From: Macrostomum hystrix
Lineage: Eukaryota; Platyhelminthes; Macrostomidae
DNA length: 64,000 nucleotides
Direction of reading: 5' to 3'
Assembly: GCA_950097015.1 (NCBI GenBank)
Contig: CATNEN010000038.1
Coordinates: 17,618,001 to 17,682,000, forward strand
A program made the translations under genes and the position numbers. Each line of letters starts with the position of its first letter. Position 1 is the stretch's first letter. Positions 35,001 to 47,000 of this stretch are shown piece by piece. The notes under the pieces are model-generated. The model searched no databases. It was given only the letters and a program-made list of their open reading frames with translations, and was not told the DNA's origin.

Positions 35001-38000
35001 GAGAATCAGAGTGAGAACCGATGAGAATCAGAGTGAGAACCGATGAGAATCACTGTGAGAACCGATGAGAATCAGAGTGAGAACCGATGAGAATCACTGT
35101 GAGAACCGATGAGAATCACTGTGCGAACCGATGAGAATCACTGTGAGAACCGATGAGAATCACTGTGCGAACCGATGAGAATCACTGTGAGAACCGATGA
35201 GAATCACTGTGAGAACCGATGAGAATCAGAGTGAGAACCGATGAGAATCACTGTGAGAACCGATGAGAATCACTGTGAGAACCGATGAGAATCACTGTGA
35301 GAACCGATGAGAATCACTGTGAGAACCGATGAGAATCAGAGTGAGAACCGATGAGAATCAGAGTGAGAACCGATGAGAATCACTGTGAGAACCGATGAGA
35401 ATCACTGTGAGAACCGATGAGAATCACTGTGAGAACCGATGAGAATCACTGTGAGAACCGATGAGAATCACTGTGAGAACCGATGAGAATCACTGTGAGA
35501 ACCGATGAGAATCACTGTGAGAACCGATGAGAATCACTGTGAGAACCGATGAGAATCAGTGTGAGAACCGATGAGAATCAGAGTGAGAACCGATGAGAAT
35601 CACTGTGAGAACCGATGAGAATCACTGTGAGAACCGATGAGAATCAGAGTGAGAACCGATGAGAATCACTGTGAGAACCGATGAGAATCACTGTGCGAAC
35701 CGATGAGAATCACTGTGAGAACCGATGAGAATCACTGTGAGAACCGATGAGAATCACTGTGAGAACCGATGAGAATCACTGTGCGAACCGATGAGAATCA
35801 CTGTGAGAACCGATGAGAATCACTGTGAGAACCGATGAGAATCACTGTGAGAACCGATGAGAATCACTGTGAGAACCGATGAGAATCACTGTGCGAACCG
35901 ATGAGAATCACTGTGAGAACCGATGAGAATCACTGTGAGAACCGATGAGAATCACTGTGAGAACCGATGAGAATCACTGTGCGAACCGATGAGAATCACT
36001 GTGAGAACCGATGAGAATCAGAGTGAGAACCGATGGGATCAATGTGCGAACCGATGAGAATCACTGTGAGAACCGATGGGATCAATGTGCGAACCGATGA
36101 GAATCACTGTGAGAACCGATGAGAATCACTGTGAGAACCGATGAGAATCACTGTGAGAACCGATGAGAATCACTGTGAGAACCGATGAGAATCAGAGTGA
36201 GAACCGATGGGATCAATGTGCGAACCGATGAGAATCAGAGTGAGAACCGATGGGATCAATGTGCGAACCGATGAGAATCAGAGTGAGAACCGATGGGATC
36301 AATGTGCGAACCGATGAGAATCAGAGTGAGAACCGATGGGATCAATGTGCGAACCGATGAGAATCAGTGTGAGAACCGATGGGATCAATGTGCGAACCGA
36401 TGAGAATCACTGTGAGAACCGATGGGATCAATGTGCGAACCGATGAGAATCACTGTGAGAACCGATGGGATCAATGTGCGAACCGATGAGAATCACTGTG
36501 AGAACCGATGATAATCACTGTGAGAACCGATGAGAATCACTGTGAGAACCGATGAGAATCACTGTGAGAACCGATGAGAATCACCGTGAGAACCGATGAG
36601 AATCACTGTGAGAACCGATGAGAATCACTGTGAGAACCGTTGAGAATCACTGTGAGAACCGATGAGAATCACTGTGAGAACCGATGAGAATCAGTGTGAG
36701 AACCGATGAGAATCACTGTGAGAACCGATGAGAATCACTGTGAGAACCGATGGGATCAATGTGCGAACCGATGAGAATCACTGTGAGAACCGATGAGAAT
36801 CACTGTGAGAACCGATGAGAATCACTGTGAGAACCGATGAGAATCAGAGTAATAATAGATTAGAAATGGTATGAGGTTGGGTTAGAATCATTAAAAGTCG
36901 TGAGTCAGATGAGTAGAGAAGACTGCTCAAGGTTTGTTACTATGCACACTAACCTCTATCCGAGCTGTACTTTAGCTGTGCTTTAACAGTGTTATGTCCG
37001 CCCCACAGCAAGCTCAAGTTGACGGCCATAGTTTTAAGCTTAGAGTTTAGTATAATCTCCTGTTCGTAGTACTCTTTGTTGCCCTGTTTTAATAACAAAG
37101 ACATTTTAATTTTTATGAAATAAAGTTTTAGGAAAACTCAGTGCTCAGATAATTAAATAATTCTCACCGATTTCATCTGGGCCACGGTGTCTAAAAGTTT
37201 GGTGCCTTTGCCGATGTTTTCAACCACGGCTTCCATGATCTGATAATTAACGAATATTTTTTTCAGTTCGCAAAGAGAATTTTCCCGTCTCCCTCATGCC
37301 CCCCTTTTAACTCTATTCCCTCTCCCAAATGTACCTATTCTTGTTAATCTACCTAATATCCCTAATCTATCCAATCTTACAATTCTCCCCAATCTACCGA
37401 TTTTCCCTAGTCTCCCGATTCTCCCGATTCTACCAATTCTCCCAATTCTCCATGTTCTTCTCAATTCCCCTTCTCCCTATTCTCCCAAATCTCCCCATTC
37501 TTCCCATCCTTCCTACGCTCGTATTCTCCCAAATCTCCCAATTCTCCAAAATCTCCCCATTCTTCCCATTCTCCCTATTCTCCCAAATCTCCCTATTCTC
37601 CCAAATCTCCCTATTCTTCCCATCCTCTCTATTCTCCCAAATCTCCCTATTCTTCCCATCCTCTCTATTCTCCCAAATCTCCCTATTCTCCCAAATCTCC
37701 CAATGCTCCCAAGTCTCCCTATTCTCCCAAATCCCCCTATTCTCCCAAATCTCATAATTCTCCCAAATCTCCCAATTCTCCCAAATCTCCCCATTCTTTC
37801 CATCCTCCCTATTCTCTCAGATCTCCTAATTCTCCCAAATCTCCCTATTCTCCATTATCTTCCCAATCTCCTCATTCTCCCAATATCCCCATTCTCCCCA
37901 TGTTTCTCTCTCTGGTATCAAGTAGCCACAGGCACGGATCTCACAGATGGATTATGCGAGCTCTTCTTAACCAGCGTGCTCAAACAGGCCACCATCTGGG

Positions 38001-41000
38001 TGAGTATCTTCGGCTCAACAATGATCGCGGCCATCTGGCAGCAGAAATCGATCGCCGATTCGGTCAAGCGGTCGAAGATCGCTCGCTCCCTACTGAAGTC
38101 TTTGTCCTCTTCGGCCTGGTAGAACTTGTTAGCAAACACCTGCAGGAATGGGAACACAGAGTCGAACACATAGTGCAGCGAGGCGTGGCCGCGGAAATCG
38201 TCCTCTCGCATTCGAACCACGGCGCTGTTTTGGCGTAGTGACAGGTGGAATAGTCAAAATTTTTTTGTCTGGCGGAATTTAATTCCATTTCCTTCGTTAT
38301 GAGCCAGTCGGGCCTATCGATTTAATCTAACGGGTCTCTCTGAGCTTCTCTGACTTTCCTGTCTCTATCTGACCCTCTCCTGACTCTCTCCTGACTCTCT
38401 CTCTGACTCTCTCTCTGACTCTCTCTCTGACTCTCTCTCTGACTCTCTCTCTGACTCTCTCTCTGTCTCTCTCTCTGACTCTCTCTCTGACTCTCTCTCT
38501 GACTCTCTCTCTGACTCTCTCCTGACTCTCTCTCTGACTCTCTCTCTGACTCTCTCCTGACTCTCTCTCTGACTCTCTCACTGACTCTCTCTCTGACTCT
38601 CTCTCTGACTCTCTCCTGACTCTCTCCTGACTCTCTCTCTGACTCTCTCTCTGACTCTCTCTCTGACTCTCTCTCTGACTCTCTCCTGACTCTCTCTCTG
38701 ACTCTCTCCTGACTCTCTCTCTGACTCTCTCTCTGACTCTCTCTCTGACTCTCTCTCTGACTCTCTCTCTGACTTTCTCACTGACTCTCTCTCTGACTCT
38801 CTCCTGACTCTCTCCTGACTCTCTCCTGACTCTCTCCTGACTCTCTCCTGACTCTCTCCTGACTCTCTCTCTGTCTCTCTCTCTGACTCTCTCTCTGACT
38901 CTCTCTCTGACTCTCTCTCTGACCCTCTCCTGACTCTCTCTCTGACTCTCTCTCTGACTCTCTCCTGACTCTCTCTCTGACTCTCTCACTGACTCTCTCT
39001 CTGACTCTCTCTCTGACTCTCTCCTGACTCTCTCCTGACTCTCTCTCTGACTCTCTCTCTGACTCTCTCTCTGACTCTCTCTCTGACTCTCTCTCTGACT
39101 CTCTCTCTGACTCTCTCCTGACTCTCTCTCTGACTCTCTCTCTGACTCTCTCTCTGACTCTCTCTCTGACTTTCTCACTGACTCTCTCTCTGACTCTCTC
39201 CTGACTCTCTCCTGACTCTCTCTCTGACTCTCTCCTGACTCTCTCCTGACTCTCTCCTGACTCTCTCCTGACTCTCTCACTGACTCTCTCTCTGACTCTC
39301 TCCTGACTCTCTCCTGACTCTCTCCTGACTCTCTCCTGACTCTCTCCTGACTCTCTCCTGACTCTCTCCTGACTCTCTCCTGACTCTCTCTCTGACTCTC
39401 TCTCTGACTCTCTCCTGACTCTCTCCTGACTCTCTCTCTGACTCTCTGACTCTCTCTCTCTGACTGTCTCTCTCTGACTCTCTCTCTCTGACTGTCTCTC
39501 TCTGACTCTCTGACTCTCTCTCTAACTCTCTCTCTCTGACTCTCTCTCTCTGACTCTCTCTCTGACTCTCTCTCTGACTCTCTCTCTGACTCTCTCTCTG
39601 ACTCTCTCTCTGACTCTCTCTCTGACTCTCTCTCTGACTCTCTCCTGACTCTCTCTCTGACTCTCTCTCTGACTCTCTCTCTGACTCTCTCTCTGACTTT
39701 CTCACTGACTCTCTCTCTGACTCTCTCCTGACTCTCTCCTGACTCTCTCTCTGACTCTCTCCTGACTCTCTCCCGACTCTCTCCTGACTCTCTCCTGACT
39801 CTCTCACTGACTCTCTCTCTGACTCTCTCCTGACTCTCTCCTGACTCTCTCCTCACTCTCTCCTGACTCTCTCCTGACTCTCTCCTGACTCTCTCTGACT
39901 CTCTCTCTGACTCTCTCTCTGACTCTCTCTCTGACTCTCTCTCTGACTCTCTCCTGACTCTCTCTCTGACTCTCTCTCTGACTCTCTCCTGACTCTCTCT
40001 CTGACTCTCTGACTCTCTCTCTCTGACTGTCTCTCTCTGACTCTCTCTCTCTGACTGTCTCTCTCTGACTCTCTGACTCTCTCTCTAACTCTCTCTCTCT
40101 GACTCTCTCTCTCTGACTCTCTCTCTGACTCTCTCTCTGACTCTCTCTCTCTGTCTCTGACTCTCTCTGACTCTCTCTCTGACTCTCTCTCTGACTCTCT
40201 CTCTGACTCTCTCTCTCTCTCTGACTCTCTCTCTGACTCTCTCTGACTCTCTATCTCTGACTTTCTCTCTCTGACTCTCTCTGACTCTCTCACTGACTCT
40301 CTCTTTTTATCTCTCTTTTTTATCTCTCTCTGACTCTCTCTCTGACTCTCTCTCTCTCTCTCTGACTCCCGCTGACTATCTTTATCACTGTCCATCTGTC
40401 TATCTAAATTTCCAGTCTGACACACACAGACACACTTCACAGATTCTATCTGCATAGACATGAATCTTGCAATCTCTATTCATTTCAGTCTCTGGATGGT
40501 CCCTAACTTTTCCAGGTTGAGTTTCAAAGGCTTGCTCTCATCTTCGGCCACTAGCGACGAGCACAGTGGACAGGTGTCGTGCAGTCGCATACTGAAATTG
40601 GCGGATGAGCTTCAATGCTAATTTGCTCCATTTGTACTTTTGCAGTGAATTGCTTCAATAATAGTCTTTACATTTTGGGAAACGGTCGCATAGACATGAA
40701 ATACACAGAGTCCCTATCTGCATCGTCTCTGATCCAGTAGGCCAGACCCTGTAGCTCCCTGGCCAGGTGGTCCACGTAATCCCAGATTAGGCTGCGGGAT
40801 TAGCAATCAGTACAATTACTTAATCTGCTTCTAGTAGCAATACAAGCGTTTATATAGTAAGAATGGCAAAGCAATACAATCTAAGGAAATGGAAGGTTGC
40901 CCAATTAAACAGAACCTTTACAATAAAAGGTGCCATACATTAAACAGTATTGCGGGTTCATTTTGTTTAAACGTGGGGTATGTACTGAGAACAGGTTCGG

Positions 41001-44000
41001 TGTGTGAGTGTGTATGCATGTGTGTGTGTATGAGAACAGGTGAATCAGTGTATGAGAACAGGTGAATCAGTGTATGAGAACAGGTGAATCAGTGTATGAG
41101 AACAGGTGAATCAGTGTATGAGAACAGGTGAATCAGTGTATGAGAACAGGTGAATCAGTGTATGAGAACAGGTCAATCAGTGTGTGAGAACAGGTGAATC
41201 AGTGCATGAGAACAGGTGAATCAGTGTGTGAGAACAAGTGAATCAGTGTATGAGAACAGGTGAATCAGTGTATGAGAACAGGTGAATCAGTGAATGAGAA
41301 CAGGTGAATCAGTGTATGAGAACAGGTAAATCAGTGAATGAGAACAGGTGAATCAGTGTGTGAGAACAGGTAAATCAGTGTGTGAGAACAGGTGAATCAG
41401 TGTGTGAGAACAGGTGAATCAGTGTATGAGAACAGGTGAATCAGTGTATGAGAACAGGTGAATCAGTGTGTGAGAACAGGTGAATCAGTGTATGAGAACA
41501 GGTGAATCAGTGTGTGAGAACAAGTGAATCAGTGTATGAGAACAGGTGAATCAGTGAATGAGAACAGGTGAATCAGTGTATGAGAACAGGTAAATCAGTG
41601 AATGAGAACAGGTGAATCAGTGTGTGAGAACAGGTAAATCAGTGAATGAGAACAGGTGAATCAGTGTGTGAGAACAGGTGAATCAGTGTATGAGAACAGG
41701 TGAATCAGTGTATGAGAACAGGTGAATCAGTGTATGAGAACAGGTAAATCAGTGTATGAGAACATGTGAATCAGTGTATGAGAACAGGTGAATCAGTGTA
41801 TGAGAACAGGTGAATCAGTGAGTGTGAACAGGTGAATCAGTGTGTGAGAACAAGTGAATCAGTGTGTGAGAACAAGTGAATCCGTGAATGAGAACAGGTG
41901 AATCAGTTTATGAGAACAGGTGAATCAGTGTATGAGAACAGGTGAATCAGTGTGTGAGAACAGGTGAATCAGTGAATGAGAACAGGTGAATCAGTGAATG
42001 AGAACAGGTGAATTAGCGTATACGACGTAAGAACAGGTGAATCAGTGTGTGAGAACAGGTGAATCAGTGTATGAGAACAGGTGAATCAGTGAGTGTGAAC
42101 AAGTGAATTTTAGGGACAGAAATATTTACAGGCACAGTTTATAAAATTATTTTTTTGGGATTAAGTAACAAGCAAGGCTATCAATAAATGCTAAAGCGAA
42201 TCACTCAAAGGATAAATATGGCAAAGGATAAATAGGATTTCTTAGAAAATTCTATTTTGAGCCAGAAAGCAGTATTTAAACTATCAATACACTGAAAGTT
42301 GTATCTTCAACAATTGTTAAGTTTTGTAATTTTTTAGCGAATATAAGCTAGATTACGCAGTTGCTAAGGCGGGATTCTATAGGTTGAATTATATTAAATA
42401 AAAAATTCAAAAACTTTGCATTGGATCTTACCTTGAGTATCTAAAATTTATAGGCAAATGAAAGCTTTTATATTGTTCTATTATAATATTATTATCATTT
42501 AAATGCGGTCGATTGAGATAATTAGTGACAGGTAGACAGAGTGACAGGTAGACAGAGTGACAGGTAGACAGGGTGACAGGTAGACAGGTTGACAGGGTGA
42601 CAGGTAGACAGGGTGACAGGTAGACAGGGAGACAGGTAGACAGGGTAACAGGTAGACAGGTTGACAGGGTGACAGGTAGACAGGGTGACAGGTAGACAGG
42701 GAGACAGGTAGACAGGGAGACAGGTAGACAGGGAGACAGGTAGACAGGGTGACAGGTAGACAGGTTGACAGGGTGACAGGGAGACAGGGTGACAGGTAGA
42801 CAGGGTGACAGGTAGACAGGGTGACAGGTAGACAGGGTGACAGGTAGACAGGGTGACAGGTAGACAGGGTGACAGGTAGACAGTGTGACAGGTAGACAGG
42901 TTGACAGGGTGACAGGGAGACAGGTAGACAGGGAGACAGGTAGACAGGGTGACAGGTAGACAGGGTGACAGGTAGACAGGGGGACAGGGAGACAGAGTGA
43001 CAGGTAGACAGGGTGACAGGTAGACAGGTTGACAGGGTGACAGGGTGACAGGGTGACAGGTAGACAGGGTGACAGGTAGACAGGGTAACAGGTAGACAGG
43101 TTGACAGGGTGACAGGTAGACAGGGTGACAGGTAGACAGGGAGACAGGTAGACAGGGAGACAGGTAGACAGGGTGACAGGTAGACAGGTTGACAGGGTGA
43201 CAGGTAGACAGGGTGACAGGTAGACAGGGTGACAGGTAGACAGGGTAACAGGTAGACAGGTTGACAGGGTGACAGGTAGACAGGGTGACAGGTAGACAGG
43301 GAGACAGGTAGACAGGGAGACAGGTAGACAGGGTGACAGGTAGACAGGTTGACAGGGTGACAGGTAGACAGGGTGACAGGTAGACAGGGTGACAGGTAGA
43401 CGGGTAGACAGGGTGACAGGTAGACGGGTAGACAGGGTGACAGGTAGACAGGGAGACAGGGTGACAGGTAGACAGGGTGACAGGTAGACGGGTAGACAGG
43501 GTGACAGGTAGACGGGTAGACAGGGAGACAGGTAGACAGGGAGACAGGTAGACAGGGAGACAGGTAGACAGGGTGACAGGTAGACAGGGTGACAGGTAGA
43601 CAGGGTGACAGGTGTCTGTAATAACATGCGCCAGTGGGGAGTTTTTCCCTCTCTCACCTGTCGTGAATGATGTCAGGCGATCTGTTCTCACTAGATGCGG
43701 CCGAAGTTTTCATATAGGCGTAGAACATATACCTGAGAAACGGCCGTTTCAGATGATTCTCAACATCCGTGTCGTTCAAAATGCCGAGTATCTCTTCGGC
43801 GCCAAGGATTGTCTGACAGAGCGACTCGATGTAGCGGTTTTCTCCTTCGGCACAGGTGGCCAGCAAGTCAACCAGGCTCACCAGGTATTGGCAGTGATTG
43901 GCGCCGCGATTGCCGCTCAGCACCTCCATTCTGGAGGACGGGTTAGTGACCGATTTATCAATGACAGATTCACATTTTTCACACATTGATCTACGATTGA

Positions 44001-47000
44001 TAGATACATTGACAGATTTGTCCATGATTGATTGACCGAATATCTTTGATTGGTTGACAGATTTATCTACAATTGGTTTACAGATTTATATTCGATTGGT
44101 TGACAGATTTATCTACGATTGATTGACAGATTTATCTACGATTGATTCACAGATTTATCTTCGATTGGTTGATCTACGATTGATTGACAGATTTATCTAC
44201 GATTGATTGACAGATTTATCTACGATTGATTCACAGATTTATCTTCGATTGGTTGATCTACGATTGATTGACAGATTTATCTACGATTGATTCACAGATT
44301 TATCTTCGATTGGTTGATCTACGATTGATTGACAGATTTATCTACGATTGATTGACAGATTTATCTACGATTGATTGACAGATTTATCAACGATTGATTC
44401 AAAGATTTATCTACGATTGATTGACAGATTTATCTACGATTGATTGACAGATTTATCTACGATTGATTGACAGATTTATCTACGATTGATTCACAGATTT
44501 GTCTACGATTGATTGACAGATTTAATTACGATTGATTGACATATTTATCTACGATTGATTGACAGATTTATCTACGATTGATTCACAGATTTATCTTCGA
44601 TTGGTTGATCTACGATTGATTGACAGATTTATCTACGATTGATTGACAGATTTATCTACGATTGATTGACAGATTTATCTACGATTGATTGACAGATTTA
44701 TCTACGATTGGTTGATCTACGATTGATTGACAGATTTATCTACGATTGGTTGATCTACGATTGATTGACAGATTTATCTACGATTGATTCACAGATTTAA
44801 CAACGATTGATTCACAGATTTATCTACGATTGATTGACAGATTTATCAACGATTGATTGACAGATTTATCTACGATTGGTTGATCTACGATTGATTGACA
44901 GATTTATTTACGATTGATCGACAGATTTATCAACGAATGATTCACAGATTTATCTACGATTGATTGACAGATTTATCTACGATTGATTGACAGATTTATC
45001 TACGATTGATTGACAGATTTATCTACGATTGATTGACAGATTTATCAACGATTGATTGACAGATTTATCTGCGATTGATTGACAGATTTATCAACGACTG
45101 ATTCACAGATTTATCTGCGATTAATTGACAGATTTATCAACGATTGATTGACAGATTTATCTACGACTGATTCACAGATTTATCTGCGATTAATTGACAG
45201 ATTTATCTGCGATTGATTCACAGATTTATCAACGAATGATTCACAGATTTATCTACGATTGATTGACAGATTTATCTACGATTGATTGACAGATTTATCT
45301 ACGATTGATTGACAGATTTATCAACGATTGATTGACAGATTTATCTACGACTGATTCACAGATTTATCTGCGATTAATTGACAGATTTATCTGCGATTGA
45401 TTCACAGATTTATCTGCGATTGATTGACAGATTGACAGTTTTTTCCCTGTCTATGATTGACTGACATATCTATCAACGATTGATGGATATATACATCGCT
45501 ATATTTCAATCGATGATTGATTGGTAGATCTATCAAGAACTGATTGATTGATTTTTTCATTGATTAAACAATTTATTAGAATTTATTGACAGTTTGACAG
45601 ATTGATAGCCCACCTGTCCTTCGCCGTGCACTGCTCCAGAATGTAGGCTACCTTGCTGTAGTTCTGCATAATGTACTTCATAACTAAGGTCTGGTTTCGC
45701 TTCAGGGCCAGACCTGGGCCGTCCACTTTCACAATGCAGGCCAGAAGTTCGAGAAATTCAGGCGCCTTTTCCTGATTATCTGCGACCAGGCTGACAATCT
45801 TGGAGATTTGCTTCGGCAGGATCTTCAGGCAGAGCTCCTGATTGTTGGCGAACACCTCCTTGAGGGCCAGTGCCAGGTCGGACTCAACCAGTCGAACGCG
45901 AAGCAAATTATCCAAATTATTAAACACCTGATTCTGTACATCTTCGTAGCGCATTGTTAGAGCTTTGAGCAGTTTAACGGCTCTCTTTAGCACGCCAACA
46001 GTTTGGTGATATTTCTCCGATAGCTGAACGTCGGTTTCGGTGGACAGAATGTCGAAGACAACGCTCAGCACGTCTGGATGACGATTCGAAAGTAAGTTAT
46101 TTAATAACAGTGAGGTATTGTTTGATAAAAAATGAAATATTGAAGAATTTAGAATGAAAATAAAGGATAAGGAATGAGTTTAAAATTAAGGATGGACAAA
46201 AAAGAATTATGAAGAGAGGAGGAGAGACTTCAGGGTCTGGGGAGGGCGACGCATGCGGTGGGCAGACAGAGAAAAAGCGGGGCGGGACCAATCAGGCGCC
46301 GACCGGGCCACGCGAAACCGGTTTGGCGGTGAAGGGGTCAGGGCTAAAGCCACGCAGGACTGAGGTTGGCTGGGTGGGGGTGAGGGCGTGAGAAAAGCTA
46401 TAACCAATCAGAGAACTCTGGATTTGCATGAACCAGCCCAGCTAGAAAACCGGATTGGGGGTGGGGCAAGACAGATCGATAATAAACAAAAACAAGAGAA
46501 AGAAGACTGACAACAGATGCATGAAATATTGAAGAATGAAGAATGAAATATCAGCGGCGAATAAAAATAGCGAAATCCTTTTTTATATTATTAAAACAAT
46601 AATAATAATAATAATTGATTAAACCTGCCCCAATTGGGTCAGATGTGCAGCCAACGGCACAGCCGCAGCTAATGCGCGGCGCATCTGAAGGCTGCGTACA
46701 GCTGTTCAGTCCATGGACTGGGGGGACGCCACACCCACCTTCAATTATCCCAGCTAATGCTGGTACCCATTTAACAGCTGGGTGAACTGAAGCAATGCAG
46801 AGTTAAGTGTCTTGCTAAAGGACACAAATTGTTCCAGTGGGGTCGGGAATCGAACCCCTGACCTTCAAGTCGTGAGTCCGATGTCCTAACCACTAGGCTA
46901 CAACCTCTTTTTAAAAATTATTAAAAAGTATTAATTTTTATTATAAAATTTTATTATTATTTTTTTTTAAAATAAAATTATCATTATTAAAATTTTTAAA

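Noticed and set aside
30790-36850. CRISPR-like array
   Set aside because: Units are directly head-to-tail with no unique spacers, and the setting is a eukaryotic intron.
38327-40461. Very long ORFs rich in Arg-Glu-Ser on the minus strand
   Set aside because: They are translations of the CTCTCTGACT minisatellite within an intron; frame stays open only because of the repeat composition.
42428-43691. Overlapping 390-410 residue ORFs made of Leu-Ser-Pro-Cys repeats
   Set aside because: They read through the 16-bp array and into flanking intron; no start context, no conserved domain, and true ITPR coding lies in a different position.
46840-46910. tRNA genes suggested by heads such as GTTGTAGCCTAGTGGTTAGG
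   Set aside because: Each head is joined to the same long body in many copies, as in SINEs; no complete cloverleaf with anticodon arm was found.
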